A stretch of 64,000 bases of DNA from an uncultured Porphyromonadaceae bacterium (GCA_947176915.1 CAMWSM010000001.1:1-64000), one strand, 5' to 3'; shown: positions 18,645-31,109, numbered from the stretch's first letter. Numbers and translations are program-made. Notes: generated by a model from the letters alone, not told the origin.

Positions 18645-21623
18645 CTACCATGGGCAACGTGCAAGCACGGGACCCGTCTCAGACATTGTCCACACAGCAG
18701 TGAAGTCAAGTCCTCCGAAACTGCTCTGTTTAGTGAAATTCGCTTCTGACACCTTCGTGCCGCTCGGCCATCCCTTTCCTGTCCCTTCAAGATAATATAG
18801 GGAGGAATGATTGAAGATACAAGCGTCCTTATGGGTGCCAATCGTGGCGTTTCCGTAAGAAACCTTCCCTTGGTTGACCACTCTGTATATCTTCGTGAGA
18901 TGGTCGACACATCCAATTATACCTCCGGAATCATGATTCTGATGGCAAGGGATTTCACCAAGATTATGGCAGCTCTGCAGCTCACCCTCCTCCTCAAGGT
19001 ATCCCACGATGCCCCCGACAAATGAATCTTTGTCGCCGCTGCTGATTGTGGCAGTATTGACACACTCCCTGACATCCACATTCTCGTATTTGTCCATCAA
19101 CCCTGTGGAGTCGGAATCCCTGCCAGCCGTTCCCGCGATGCCGCCGACACCGTGTACAGCCTCCTCCGAATAGACCTCACCATGATTTGCACAGGCCGTT
19201 ATCGAGGTCCATTTGTTGGTATAGCCGATAATGCCACCCACGCCGCCACTATGATTGGAGCCTGTCCCCATACCGTAAATCTTGCCCGAATTCATGCAGT
19301 CGGATATCTTTATGTCGGTGTTGTAGGTATAGTCATAGTTGGTTCCGGGAGAGAATTTCGTTACCTCCACACCACCAATGATGCCCCCCACGTAACTGCC
19401 ACCGGTAACCTCTCCAACGTTGACACACCATTTTATGCTCCATTCATTATTGGCATTATCTTCCTCCGGATAATCTTTGAAAAGGTAGCCGATTACTCCA
19501 CCTGTGTATTCTCCACCCGCAATCTTTCCATAGTTGACGCAATCCTTAAGGTTACCTCTGTTCTTGGTGTGGAAATTTCCAACTATGCCACCAACGGGAG
19601 TGGCAGCTGAAGTATCTATGATTCCGGTGAAGGTGCAATCCTCCAGAAGTGTGAAATTATCATTCTCGTTAATATACCCTGCGATGCCTCCCAAATTCTT
19701 GCTTCCGGTTACGGTGGCGGCACATGACAGATAATGCAACTCAGAATCGCCGGCATAGCCTACTATTCCACCCGCTGACTGATTGCCTGCCACCACTCCA
19801 CTATATACTGAGGTGAACCGAGATGGAGATGGAACCTGGACAGCCGACCCATGTTCGGAATAGTCAAAACGTGATGTGCCATTTAGCACAGACTTCAATA
19901 TGCGTCCGGCGAATCCTCCGGTCTCGTTGCTGCCATTCACACGCATGGTTGTGCCAACGGAAGAGGTGGATTGTCCAAATAGGAAATTCTCAGTGCTTAT
20001 AGTGGCTTCTTGAATTCCACCGAAAGCCCCTCCGACAGATACACTCCCTGAGACCGGCAGATTAATCTTGATTTGAGTTTCAAGTTTAAGAGGACCCACC
20101 AGCCAGTAACCGCAGAATCCTCCGACATAATGACTGCCTGAAACTTTCGCGTCAGCATCATCCGCAGCTATTCGCGACGAAAGATCATCACCTACAATCC
20201 TGACACCTTTGGAGGAGGCAGACAATTCTGCCTTTCCGATAAAGCCACCAACATTGTTGTTCCCATTGACCACGGAATACATCCTGCACTCCTTAAATTG
20301 AAGCAAGGAATTCTGGGCAGTAAAACCGACCATACCTCCTACTTCATCAGCAGCAGCCCCTCCCAAAGGACATAGGATATAGCATTTTTCAAGCGTATGG
20401 TCTCCTGCTTCCCGAGCGATATTCCCGATTATTCCTCCGGCGGTCTGAGTCTTTGCCTCAATGATTGCGATGTCGGAATCCTCACCACTCACTTTATGTT
20501 CAAGACGTACGTCGGAAATGGAAGCCGTACCAATTGAACGCCCAATGATACCACCTACACTCTTGTCCCCTGAAACAGAGAAGTGAGTGTCCGGAGTTCT
20601 TACGCCACTGATCGTAACAGTCGCATCTTTGTCGACACGCCCTATAACTCCCCCTATATCATTACTCCCGCTTAGGTCCATACAGAGTTCAACCCCGGAA
20701 ACAGTGAGGCTTCCGTCAACGACACTACCTACAATGCCCCCTATTGAATAACCATCTTTTAGATATCCCTCAACCTTGATATTGCTTATCGAGATATTGC
20801 CGGAAGAAAATCCTGCCAAGGCTCCGCATTCCTTATAAAGTCCGGTCATGGAGAGTTGGGAGAAAGTGAGATTTTCCACGGTTGCCGTGCCGAGCAGTGA
20901 AGTGAACATACCGATATGAGAGTCGGAGTCCTCCCTGCCTCCTCCATGATAATAGAGGTTTTTAACCGTATGCCCCTCTCCGTCATAAATACCCGCGAAA
21001 GGCGCACCCCAGTAACCTCTGCCGGGGATAAGAGCACTCTGGTCGGGTGCTGTAACATCGGCAGTCTGTCGGAACTTCAGACCGGCACCGTAACTGGCGG
21101 TATCATCTGAGAGATTAATGAGGAACATAGAGAAATCGTCGTCATTCTTAATGAGGTATGGATTCTCCTCGGTGCCCTCCCCGTCAAGCATATATGCCGG
21201 CAGTATTACTGCAATACTTTCAAGCATATTTGAGGAAAAACGCGCAGAAAGGCGTCCGGGAATAGATGTGCCGTCGGCACGCCGCATGGTCATTATATAT
21301 GAGCCGTCGCTAATCTCGGCAGACTCGGGAATCATCATCTTAAACCGGAGCTGTCCATCCTCCCTGACAACTCCCGCGCCGAAACATTGGGTTGTCCCCT
21401 GGCTTGATATGAGGGCAATGCTTACTGAGTCAACGTTTTCAGGAAAATTGAAATTCTCCCCTGTCAAGAAGAATGAGGAGATCTTAAATCCTTCGTGATG
21501 CTCCAGGTCAGGCTGAATCTTCGGCAACTCAACATCGTCACTACATGCCGCAAGCAAAAGACAGCCCAGCCCCATCACACCCGGCATGATATATCTGAAA
21601 AATTTTCTTCCAATCATAATCAT
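18645..21623 (-). CDS. Large repeat lipoprotein with GLUG-like GGIVG repeats
   Basis: Lipobox GCLLLAAC near N terminus; many VGGIVG/GGIIG repeats with C-N-G spacing. Confidence 0.85.
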   Translation of the reverse strand: MIMIGRKFFRYIMPGVMGLGCLLLAACSDDVELPKIQPDLEHHEGFKISSFFLTGENFNFPENVDSVSIALISSQGTTQCFGAGVVREDGQLRFKMMIPESAEISDGSYIMTMRRADGTSIPGRLSARFSSNMLESIAVILPAYMLDGEGTEENPYLIKNDDDFSMFLINLSDDTASYGAGLKFRQTADVTAPDQSALIPGRGYWGAPFAGIYDGEGHTVKNLYYHGGGREDSDSHIGMFTSLLGTATVENLTFSQLSMTGLYKECGALAGFSSGNISISNIKVEGYLKDGYSIGGIVGSVVDGSLTVSGVELCMDLSGSNDIGGVIGRVDKDATVTISGVRTPDTHFSVSGDKSVGGIIGRSIGTASISDVRLEHKVSGEDSDIAIIEAKTQTAGGIIGNIAREAGDHTLEKCYILCPLGGAAADEVGGMVGFTAQNSLLQFKECRMYSVVNGNNNVGGFIGKAELSASSKGVRIVGDDLSSRIAADDADAKVSGSHYVGGFCGYWLVGPLKLETQIKINLPVSGSVSVGGAFGGIQEATISTENFLFGQSTSSVGTTMRVNGSNETGGFAGRILKSVLNGTSRFDYSEHGSAVQVPSPSRFTSVYSGVVAGNQSAGGIVGYAGDSELHYLSCAATVTGSKNLGGIAGYINENDNFTLLEDCTFTGIIDTSAATPVGGIVGNFHTKNRGNLKDCVNYGKIAGGEYTGGVIGYLFKDYPEEDNANNEWSIKWCVNVGEVTGGSYVGGIIGGVEVTKFSPGTNYDYTYNTDIKISDCMNSGKIYGMGTGSNHSGGVGGIIGYTNKWTSITACANHGEVYSEEAVHGVGGIAGTAGRDSDSTGLMDKYENVDVRECVNTATISSGDKDSFVGGIVGYLEEEGELQSCHNLGEIPCHQNHDSGGIIGCVDHLTKIYRVVNQGKVSYGNATIGTHKDACIFNHSSLYYLEGTGKGWPSGTKVSEANFTKQSSFGGLDFTAVWTMSETGPVLARCPW

Positions 21624-21652
21624 TAAATTAAAATCCTATATCCAACAAACCG

Positions 21653-24637
21653 CTATCTTCCCATCTCAGATTTTCCCGGGATAGGGAATGCATCCGTCTC
21701 CGACGAAACCGCCCAAATAGCATCATCTCCGGTCATCTTCCAACCCTTGTCGACATCGGTATAAGTGGTGGGATCTGTCACTTCGCTCTTATTAGTGAGA
21801 ATCTTTATGCAGCTGAATGACCAATGATCGGATACTGATTTGCTCGTGGCATCAGGATCCCAGATCACTCTCCCCTTCTCATAGCCAGCCGTGGTATAAT
21901 CCGACCATGAATTGAACTTTGCAAGGGAGAGAAGTCTCTGCTGGCTAACGCTGAAGCCAATGGAGCCTGCAAAGGGAAATCCTCTTCCAGGTCCGTCACC
22001 CGTATTGAGACAGTCGCGCAGGATGCTGTTGTCATGAAGCCTCCCGACCAGACCGCCGACCTTGGCGTCTTTATTCTTGCTGCTGATGTTTCCAGCGTTG
22101 ACACATTGCGAAACTATAACCACGTTCTCCTCAAATTCCAAACATGATTTGGAGATGGCATTTAGTCCACCGGCAAGCGAAGCTGCAGTACCGGCAAGTA
22201 TGAAAGGCACCGCCGCACCCCCGGTGGCGATTGCACCGCCAATCATAGCGGCTGTGCCAACCACAATACACACACCCGACACTACCTGATGGATGATTTC
22301 ATTGGTCTTGTGTATTTTCTCAAGATGTTCCTCCCTCTCCTCTCGCGCAATATTGATATTTTCGTTAAATCTTTTATCTCCGCCGTCACTCTCATAAAAA
22401 GAAAGGACTTCATCTACGTTGGAAGGATAACTGCCCTCAAGCATCGAACGGTTGAAATCATGGAGATTGAAGGAGGTGTTCTTACGCATAGCCGCCATCT
22501 CTGCCTTGATTTCATAGTTAATCTCGTCTATCTCCTGCGACAGCGACGCAGCAAGCTCTTCAATCTCCTCCTCTTCAATCATTTCAACAAGTCCGCTCGT
22601 CCAAAGTGCAAGGTCGGTATACAGCAGACCCGCATCGGCGGCTGTCTCGGTAATATGCAGCACGATTTCAAGGGTCTCGCTCATTGCCTCTATGGCATGT
22701 CCGGATGCCGCCATGACAGGTCCGAGAATGCTCATCACTATCTCCGCCCCACCTATAACGCATTCCGTTATATTCATTGCGGTCCATTCGCGAGGGTCGC
22801 CTATCTCCCCGACAATTCCTCCTACGTAGCCATTCCCGGAATAGTCAAGGTTGCCGAAATTCCCACAATAATGTATGATGGTGTTGTTGCCTGCCAACCC
22901 ACAGATGCCTCCGAGGTTACTACCGGTGGCGGTAACACTTCCGTAGTTGTGGTCAAGTGCCAGAGAGCCGAACGTTGTCTTGCCGACAATGCCCGCCACA
23001 TAATCCTTTCCGGATACCGTACCCAGATTTATGGCATTGTGAGTAACAGCGATGGAGGTGTTCCCGGCTATGCCACCAACATACCGGTTGCCCGAGACAT
23101 TCCCCTTGTTGAAAACAGCGTATGTACCTGTCTGACCCTCGCCCGTGAGACCACCCACACAGTCGGTCCCTTTTACTTCACCCTCATTATAGCAATAGCG
23201 AAGCATGATATTGTTGAACATGTAGGCTTCATTATCCCCTCCCTTAACGCGGGAACTGCCTACAAGACCACCAACACCGGTATGTCCGGACACCTCTCCC
23301 GAGTTGGAGCATGACAACAGCGTCGCTGTGCCTACACCCCCTATGAGTCCACCGGCACCGATGCCGCTGTTCTTCTTATCTGATGTATCATAGTGAGAGC
23401 CTCCGATAATTTTACCGATATTTGACGAAGAGGCAGCCTGTATTGTATCGCTTGACCCTACAAGCCCTCCGGCTCCGGAGTAATCACTTGTTACAGAGGA
23501 GGAATTGCGGCAGGAGTTGAGCACTATAGATGAATAGAGGCCGCCGCCACCTACTATTCCTCCTGCATTATAAGTTGCTTGTACTTTATTGTCTGTTGAA
23601 TTGCAGTTCTGGAAGAAAACCCTCGTGTGCATATCCGCCGCACCCAGCAGGGCACCAACAGAAACTGATTGGTCGCTTCCCTTAATATCGCTTCCCGAAA
23701 CCTCACAGCCTAATACGGAAAGGAGCCCTCTGTCGTTTCCCGACATAAGCGAAGCACCGACAAGCGCACCTGCTGCAAAATTCCCCGTTACAGATGAATT
23801 AGTTATCTTCACATCATAGAAAGCGGCGTTATTCACATAGCCAAACAGCCCGACAGCAGCCGAGTTCGGACGTTCGATAATTATGGTGGAGAGTTCCGCG
23901 CCATGATAATGGCCTCTGAAAGGGAGAGCTGAATTAGCGCCGATCGGGAGCCAGCCATAACGGCGATCTGCCTCCCGAGATGCCTGGTACATATCAATTC
24001 TTCCTGTCTGACGGAAATGTGTCTCCTCCGTTATAAGAGCATTCTTCTCCTCACTGTTCACTATCTGTGCGAGTTTAATCAGACTATTGTAGGAGGAGAT
24101 TTCGTAAGGCTCATCTGCGGTCCCTTTCCCGGGAAGTCCGATCTCTTCATCGAACGCATCCAAGACTGTAACCACTCCATCCTTCACCTCCACCCGACTC
24201 CCAAGTCCGAACTGAGTGGTCGTGAATGTGTCGGCAAGGTCTGCAAGCTGGGAATTCTCCCCTATCGGATATTCGAAATAGAGCAAGCGGTAGATACCGT
24301 CGGCGAGTCCGGAGGTCAGATTGAGATGCGATTGCTGTCCCGTCCTGAGGTGGGATCCTTCGCGTTTTATCACGCTCCCGTCGGGAGCCTCTATGGCGAG
24401 TGTGAACGACGGAGATTGGAATCCCGCCGTCTCCGGACCAAGAGTCATCTCACTTGTAGGCCCGATATATTTGTCGCTCCCTTCGTCTCCACTCCCCGGA
24501 GTAACGGAGTCGTCATGGCAGCCGGAAGGAAGGATTAGAGCGACACCCGCCAAAGCCGTGAAGAGACTTCGGCGCAAGAATGTAATGATTAGGTTAGATT
24601 TCACTTCTTCTCCCGAAGCGATTTCCTTATGTTTCAT
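21653..24637 (-). CDS. Second large GLUG-like repeat lipoprotein with an internal helical/hydrophobic insertion
   Basis: Lipobox-like LILPSGC; repeated GGIVG/GGLVG units; about 215-aa helical insertion between repeats. Confidence 0.85.
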   Translation of the reverse strand: MKHKEIASGEEVKSNLIITFLRRSLFTALAGVALILPSGCHDDSVTPGSGDEGSDKYIGPTSEMTLGPETAGFQSPSFTLAIEAPDGSVIKREGSHLRTGQQSHLNLTSGLADGIYRLLYFEYPIGENSQLADLADTFTTTQFGLGSRVEVKDGVVTVLDAFDEEIGLPGKGTADEPYEISSYNSLIKLAQIVNSEEKNALITEETHFRQTGRIDMYQASREADRRYGWLPIGANSALPFRGHYHGAELSTIIIERPNSAAVGLFGYVNNAAFYDVKITNSSVTGNFAAGALVGASLMSGNDRGLLSVLGCEVSGSDIKGSDQSVSVGALLGAADMHTRVFFQNCNSTDNKVQATYNAGGIVGGGGLYSSIVLNSCRNSSSVTSDYSGAGGLVGSSDTIQAASSSNIGKIIGGSHYDTSDKKNSGIGAGGLIGGVGTATLLSCSNSGEVSGHTGVGGLVGSSRVKGGDNEAYMFNNIMLRYCYNEGEVKGTDCVGGLTGEGQTGTYAVFNKGNVSGNRYVGGIAGNTSIAVTHNAINLGTVSGKDYVAGIVGKTTFGSLALDHNYGSVTATGSNLGGICGLAGNNTIIHYCGNFGNLDYSGNGYVGGIVGEIGDPREWTAMNITECVIGGAEIVMSILGPVMAASGHAIEAMSETLEIVLHITETAADAGLLYTDLALWTSGLVEMIEEEEIEELAASLSQEIDEINYEIKAEMAAMRKNTSFNLHDFNRSMLEGSYPSNVDEVLSFYESDGGDKRFNENINIAREEREEHLEKIHKTNEIIHQVVSGVCIVVGTAAMIGGAIATGGAAVPFILAGTAASLAGGLNAISKSCLEFEENVVIVSQCVNAGNISSKNKDAKVGGLVGRLHDNSILRDCLNTGDGPGRGFPFAGSIGFSVSQQRLLSLAKFNSWSDYTTAGYEKGRVIWDPDATSKSVSDHWSFSCIKILTNKSEVTDPTTYTDVDKGWKMTGDDAIWAVSSETDAFPIPGKSEMGR

Positions 24638-24887
24638 TTCAAGTAAGGTTTGAATAAAGTGTATAAAAGAAAATTTTTACAAAAATAGCATTCCACCGAC
24701 AAAATAATGCAATTTTCTATGCGACAATAATGCCTTACAGATGCGACAATTTTTAACCTCTTGTAAATCAACATTCTTTAAAAATAACGTATCTGTAGGA
24801 TATGTTTAATTACAACTGCATTTTATTTGCATAATTTTTCTATTTATGCAGTAATGATAAAATTTGACTATTTTTTTCATCATTTTT

Positions 24888-24919
24888 TTTGCAAGTCTGC
24901 GTTAAAGGGTGTAACTTTG
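24888..24919 (+). promoter_or_regulatory. leu operon promoter
   Basis: TTTG (24888-24891)-N20-TAACTTTG (24912-24919). Confidence 0.88.
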
Positions 24920-24962
24920 CAGACGATTAACGCAGCTAATAGCAAACTGCTTTCGCTAAGCT

Positions 24963-25040
24963 ATGACAGGTCTTATCAACATACGACTTATTTCCATTAT
25001 TCTACGGCTTCCGTCGGTGGGAATAACGGCTTGCGACTAA
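24963..25040 (+). CDS. leuL: leu leader peptide MTGLINIRLISIILRLPSVGITACD
   Basis: 25-codon ORF with 4 Leu and 6 Ile codons between promoter and terminator upstream of leuC. Confidence 0.82.
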   Translation: MTGLINIRLISIILRLPSVGITACD

Positions 25041-25059
25041 TCGTATGATTTCATAAATT

Positions 25060-25094
25060 GAGCCTTTCCCACCATGAGCGGGAAAGGCTCTTTT
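25060..25094 (+). terminator. leu operon attenuator terminator
   Basis: GAGCCTTTCCC-accatgagc-GGGAAAGGCTC followed by TTTT. Confidence 0.9.
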
Positions 25095-25144
25095 ATTATC
25101 ATTTCATCTAATCTGAATTTTAATCTTTATAACTGACGATATAA

Positions 25145-26542
25145 ATGGCAAATACTCTCTTTGACAAAATCTGGGATCAGCACGTGGTGCAACACGTTGA
25201 GGATGGTCCGGAGCAACTCTACATCGACCGTCTTTACTGTCATGAGGTAACAAGTCCTCAGGCTTTCGCCGGAATGAGGGCGCGTGGCATTAAATGTTTC
25301 CGACCGGAAAAAATTTTCTGTATGCCTGACCATAACACTCCTACTCATGATCAGGATAAACCTATCGAAGACCCTGTGAGCAAGACTCAGGTTGATACGC
25401 TCGCAAAAAATGCAGAGGAGTTCGGCCTTAACCATTTCGGAATGCTGAACCCCAAAAACGGCATCATTCATGTGGTGGGTCCGGAACGAGGTCTTTCTCT
25501 GCCGGGAATGACTATCGTATGCGGCGACTCTCACACTTCAACTCATGGGGCTATGGGAGCGGTAGCATTCGGAATCGGAACTTCAGAGGTGGAAATGGTA
25601 ATGGCTTCGCAGTGCATTCTGCAGCAGAAACCTAAATCCATGCGCATCAACATCGAAGGCGTACTCGGAAAAGATGTTACCGCAAAAGATATTGCCCTTT
25701 ATCTCATGTCAAAACTTACCACTTCCGGCGCTACTGGCTATTTCGTGGAATACGCAGGCTCTGCCGTGCGAAACCTCTCTATGGAGGGACGCCTGACCCT
25801 TTGCAATCTTTCCATCGAAATGGGAGCACGCGGAGGGTTCATTGCCCCGGATGAGAAAACCTTTGAATATATCAAGGGGCGTGAGTATGCTCCTAAAGGC
25901 GAGGACTGGGAAAAAGCTGTGGAATACTGGAAAACCCTTAAGAGCGGTGAAGACGCTGTCTTTGACAAGGAACTCACTTTCAAAGCTGAGGATATTGAGC
26001 CTATGGTGACTTACGGCACAAATCCGGGAATGGGAATGGGCATAACTCAGGAAATCCCCTCTCTTGATTCTATCCCCGAAGCAGGAAAGGCTTCTTTCCT
26101 CAAGAGCCTTGACTACATGGGCTTCAAGCCGGGACAGAAGATTTTAGGCACTCCGGTAGATTACGTGTTCCTCGGCGCATGCACCAACGGCAGAATTGAA
26201 GATTTCCGGGCTTTTGCATCTATCGTGAAAGGTAAAAAGAAAGCTGAAGGGGTAACTGCCTGGCTTGTGCCCGGATCGTGGATGGTGCTCGATCAGATTA
26301 AAGAGGAGGGTCTTGACAAAGTGCTTGAGGAGGCAGGGTTTGAAATTCGTCAGCCCGGATGTTCCGCTTGTCTGGCTATGAATGATGACAAGATTCCGGC
26401 AGGCAAACTCGCAGTCTCGACATCTAACCGCAATTTCGAGGGACGTCAGGGTCCCGGCGCGCGCACTGTGCTTGCAAGTCCACTCACTGCCGCTGCTGCC
26501 GCTGTAACAGGTGTAATAACAGATCCCAGAACCCTTAATTAA
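25145..26542 (+). CDS. leuC: 3-isopropylmalate dehydratase large subunit
   Basis: aconitase-family motifs ([33 protein letters not shown]). Confidence 0.97.
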   Translation: MANTLFDKIWDQHVVQHVEDGPEQLYIDRLYCHEVTSPQAFAGMRARGIKCFRPEKIFCMPDHNTPTHDQDKPIEDPVSKTQVDTLAKNAEEFGLNHFGMLNPKNGIIHVVGPERGLSLPGMTIVCGDSHTSTHGAMGAVAFGIGTSEVEMVMASQCILQQKPKSMRINIEGVLGKDVTAKDIALYLMSKLTTSGATGYFVEYAGSAVRNLSMEGRLTLCNLSIEMGARGGFIAPDEKTFEYIKGREYAPKGEDWEKAVEYWKTLKSGEDAVFDKELTFKAEDIEPMVTYGTNPGMGMGITQEIPSLDSIPEAGKASFLKSLDYMGFKPGQKILGTPVDYVFLGACTNGRIEDFRAFASIVKGKKKAEGVTAWLVPGSWMVLDQIKEEGLDKVLEEAGFEIRQPGCSACLAMNDDKIPAGKLAVSTSNRNFEGRQGPGARTVLASPLTAAAAAVTGVITDPRTLN

Positions 26543-26578
26543 TCCGATAAGTCCGACAAGTCCGACCCGTCTGACCAA
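26543..26578. repeat. 9-bp tandem repeats x4 in leuC-leuD spacer
   Basis: tccgataag-tccgacaag-tccgacccg-tctgaccaa. Confidence 0.85.
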
Positions 26579-26590
26579 AAATCATAAAAA

Positions 26591-27190
26591 ATGAAACAGA
26601 AATTCGATATAATTTCAAGCACCTGTGTGCCCCTCCCTCTTGAGAATGTCGATACCGACCAGATCATTCCGGCACGTTTTCTCAAAGCCACAACACGCGA
26701 AGAAAGTTTCTTCGGGGAAAACCTTTTCCGCGACTGGAGATATAATCCTGACGGCTCGCTGAATAAGGATTTCGTTCTTAATGATCCAACTTATTCCGGT
26801 GAAATTCTCGTTGCCGGTAAAAATTTCGGAAGTGGATCAAGTCGCGAACACGCCGCATGGGCTATCGCAGGATATGGATTCCGAGTTGTCATAAGCAGTT
26901 TCTTCGCCGACATCCACAAAAATAACGAGCTTAATAACTTCGTGCTACCGGTAGTTGTCTCGGAGGAATTTCTTGCAGAGCTTTTCAAATCCATAAAGGA
27001 AAACCCCAAGACAATTGTTGAGGTTGATCTTCCCAACCAGACTGTAACAAACAAAGCCACCGGGAAAAGCGAGAAATTTGAAATAAACGGCTATAAAAAA
27101 TATTGCCTTATGAATGCCCTCGACGATATCGACTTCCTTCTTGAAAATAAGGAGAAGACTGAGGCGTGGGAAAATAAAGCGAATGCTTGA
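26591..27190 (+). CDS. leuD: 3-isopropylmalate dehydratase small subunit
   Basis: NVDTDQIIPARFLK, NFGSGSSREHAAWA motifs. Confidence 0.97.
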   Translation: MKQKFDIISSTCVPLPLENVDTDQIIPARFLKATTREESFFGENLFRDWRYNPDGSLNKDFVLNDPTYSGEILVAGKNFGSGSSREHAAWAIAGYGFRVVISSFFADIHKNNELNNFVLPVVVSEEFLAELFKSIKENPKTIVEVDLPNQTVTNKATGKSEKFEINGYKKYCLMNALDDIDFLLENKEKTEAWENKANA

Positions 27191-27193
27191 CAG

Positions 27194-28738
27194 ATGAACG
27201 GACATCCGGCTCAGATAGAAATCATGGACACGACGCTGCGCGACGGAGAACAGACCTCCGGAGTCAGCTTCGTGCCGCATGAAAAACTGATGATTGCCCG
27301 CGCCCTGCTCCAGGACCTGAACGTAGACCGCATAGAGGTGGCTTCCGCAAGAGTGTCTGACGGAGAGAAAGAGGCTGTCAGGAGAATATGCAAGTGGGCG
27401 CGTCAGGCAGGAATGCTGCATCGTGTGGAGGTGCTCGGTTTCGTAGATAACGGCACTTCACTCAACTGGATCAACGACTGCGGAGGAGTAAACATCAACC
27501 TTCTTTGCAAAGGATCGGAAAACCATTGTGTAAACCAGCTTAAAAAAACACCTCAGGAGCATTTCGACGATATTCGCAGAAATATTGGGATGGCTAAGGA
27601 GATGGGCATTAATGTTAATGTGTATCTGGAGGACTGGAGCAATGGCATTAAAAATTCTCCCCGCTATGTCTTCGATATGATTGATGCCCTGAAGGATTGC
27701 GGAATCAAAAGATTCATGCTTCCCGACACTCTCGGAATCCTCAATCCTTTGGAACTTCTCCTTTTCATGCGAAAGATGGTGAAGCTTTATCCTGACATTC
27801 ATTTCGATTTCCACGCTCATAACGACTACGATCTGGCAATATCCAATGTTCTCGCGGCGGTGCTTGGAGGATGCCGAGGCATCCACACCTCTGTAAACGG
27901 ACTTGGAGAAAGAGCAGGCAATGCCCCTCTCGCCAGTGTGCAAGCCATACTTAAGGATCAGTTTAACGCAAAAACCAATATCGTTGAAGAGCGTCTTAAT
28001 GAGGTGAGCCGACTTGTGGAGAATTATTCCGGCATCGCCATTCCTCCCAACCGACCCATTACAGGCGAAAGTGTCTTCACTCAAGTGGCAGGTGTCCATG
28101 CAGACGGGGATAATAAAGCGAATCTTTATTGCAACGACCTTCTTCCGGAACGCTTTGGCAGAAAACGTGAGTATGCGCTCGGCAAAAATAGCGGTAAAGC
28201 CAATATTCTGAAAAATCTTGAGGAATTAGGCCTTGAGCTCTCACCGGAACAGACTCGAAGAGTGACTGAAAGAATCATTGAGTTAGGTGATAAAAAGGAG
28301 GTCGTAACTCAAGAGGATCTTCCGTTTATCGTTAGTGACGTCTTGAAAAGCGCATCTCAGGAACAACACGTCAAGCTACTGAGCTTCATGGTGAGCGTGG
28401 CTTACGGACTCGACCCTATGGCTGCCGTGAAACTGGAAATAAACGGAGAAGTTTATGAACAGAATGCCTCCGGAAGCGGTCAGTTTGACGCTTTCATGCG
28501 GGCTCTGAAGCTCATATATAAGGAGCGTCTTGGAAGAAGATTCCCTCATCTCTCCAATTATACGGTTCAGATTCCTCCCGGTGGCCGCACTGACGCACTT
28601 GTCCAGACAAGCATCACATGGGAATGGGAAGAGAGAATCTACCGCACACGCGGACTTGATGCTGACCAGACAGAGGCGGCGATCAAAGCCACCATCAAGA
28701 TGCTTAATCTCATGGAGTCTGAACTCCGCAAACAATAA
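27194..28738 (+). CDS. 2-isopropylmalate synthase-like / citramalate synthase-like acyltransferase with regulatory domain
   Basis: [15 protein letters not shown] start, [26 protein letters not shown]-terminal LeuA-like domain. Confidence 0.88.
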   Translation: MNGHPAQIEIMDTTLRDGEQTSGVSFVPHEKLMIARALLQDLNVDRIEVASARVSDGEKEAVRRICKWARQAGMLHRVEVLGFVDNGTSLNWINDCGGVNINLLCKGSENHCVNQLKKTPQEHFDDIRRNIGMAKEMGINVNVYLEDWSNGIKNSPRYVFDMIDALKDCGIKRFMLPDTLGILNPLELLLFMRKMVKLYPDIHFDFHAHNDYDLAISNVLAAVLGGCRGIHTSVNGLGERAGNAPLASVQAILKDQFNAKTNIVEERLNEVSRLVENYSGIAIPPNRPITGESVFTQVAGVHADGDNKANLYCNDLLPERFGRKREYALGKNSGKANILKNLEELGLELSPEQTRRVTERIIELGDKKEVVTQEDLPFIVSDVLKSASQEQHVKLLSFMVSVAYGLDPMAAVKLEINGEVYEQNASGSGQFDAFMRALKLIYKERLGRRFPHLSNYTVQIPPGGRTDALVQTSITWEWEERIYRTRGLDADQTEAAIKATIKMLNLMESELRKQ

Positions 28739-28776
28739 TCCGATTTTCAACTTTCAATTTTTTCAATTTAAAATAT

Positions 28777-29838
28777 ATGGATCTCAAAATAGCTGTCCTC
28801 CCCGGCGATGGGATTGGCCCTGAAATTTCGGCTCAGGGTGTCGCTGTAATGTCTGCCGTATGTGAAAAATTCGGTCATACGGTCTCTTACGAGTATGCCA
28901 TCTGTGGTGCGGATGCCATCGACAAGGTTGGCAATCCCTTCCCTGAAGAGACTTTTAAAATATGTATGGATGCCGACGCGGTTCTTTTCTCTGCTGTAGG
29001 CGATCCTAAATTTGACAATGATCCTACTGCAAAAGTACGTCCCGAACAAGGTCTTCTCGCAATGCGTAAGAAACTGGGTCTCTTTGCAAATATCCGACCC
29101 GTCGAAACCTTCGATTGCCTTATCCACAAGTCTCCTCTAAAGGACGAGCTCGTAAGAGGTGCCGACTTCATCTGCATCCGTGAGCTTACCGGGGGCATGT
29201 ATTTCGGTGAGAAATATCAGGATGATGAGAAAGCATACGACACGAATGCATATACCCGCCCTGAAATTGAACGCATCCTTGAAGTGGCATATCAATATGC
29301 ACTCCGCCGCAGAAAGCACCTCACTGTGGTTGACAAAGCGAATGTCCTCGCATCTTCACGTCTTTGGCGTCAGGTGGCAAAGGAAGTGGCTGCAAAATAT
29401 CCAGAGGTAGAGACCGACTACATGTTTGTGGATAACGCGGCAATGCGAATGATCCAGGATCCCAAGTTCTTCGATGTGATGGTGACCGAGAATACCTTCG
29501 GCGACATCCTTACAGACGAGGGGTCCTGCATTACAGGCTCAATGGGTCTGCTTCCCTCCGCCTCCACCGGAGAACACACTCCGGTGTTCGAGCCGATTCA
29601 CGGTTCCTGGCCTCAGGCTAAAGGGTTGAATATAGCCAATCCTCTCGCTCAGATTCTATCTGTAGCAATGTTGTTTGAATACTTTAACCTCACTGAAGAG
29701 GGGAAACTCATTCGTGAGGCGGTAAATGCTTCTCTTGACGCCGATGTCCGTACTCCTGAAATTCAGGTAGAAGGAGGTGCTAAATATGGCACTAAGGAAG
29801 TGGGCGAATGGATTGTGAATTATATCAAGAATGCTTGA
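28777..29838 (+). CDS. leuB: 3-isopropylmalate dehydrogenase
   Basis: [35 protein letters not shown] motifs. Confidence 0.97.
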   Translation: MDLKIAVLPGDGIGPEISAQGVAVMSAVCEKFGHTVSYEYAICGADAIDKVGNPFPEETFKICMDADAVLFSAVGDPKFDNDPTAKVRPEQGLLAMRKKLGLFANIRPVETFDCLIHKSPLKDELVRGADFICIRELTGGMYFGEKYQDDEKAYDTNAYTRPEIERILEVAYQYALRRRKHLTVVDKANVLASSRLWRQVAKEVAAKYPEVETDYMFVDNAAMRMIQDPKFFDVMVTENTFGDILTDEGSCITGSMGLLPSASTGEHTPVFEPIHGSWPQAKGLNIANPLAQILSVAMLFEYFNLTEEGKLIREAVNASLDADVRTPEIQVEGGAKYGTKEVGEWIVNYIKNA

Positions 29839-29845
29839 TGCTTAA

Positions 29846-31108
<1,263 letters not shown>

Positions 31109-31109
31109 A

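Noticed and set aside
22289-23314. 341-aa plus-strand ORF opposite the second lipoprotein
   Set aside because: It is antisense to a repeat-rich coding sequence with clear protein features; no recognisable family in the antisense translation.
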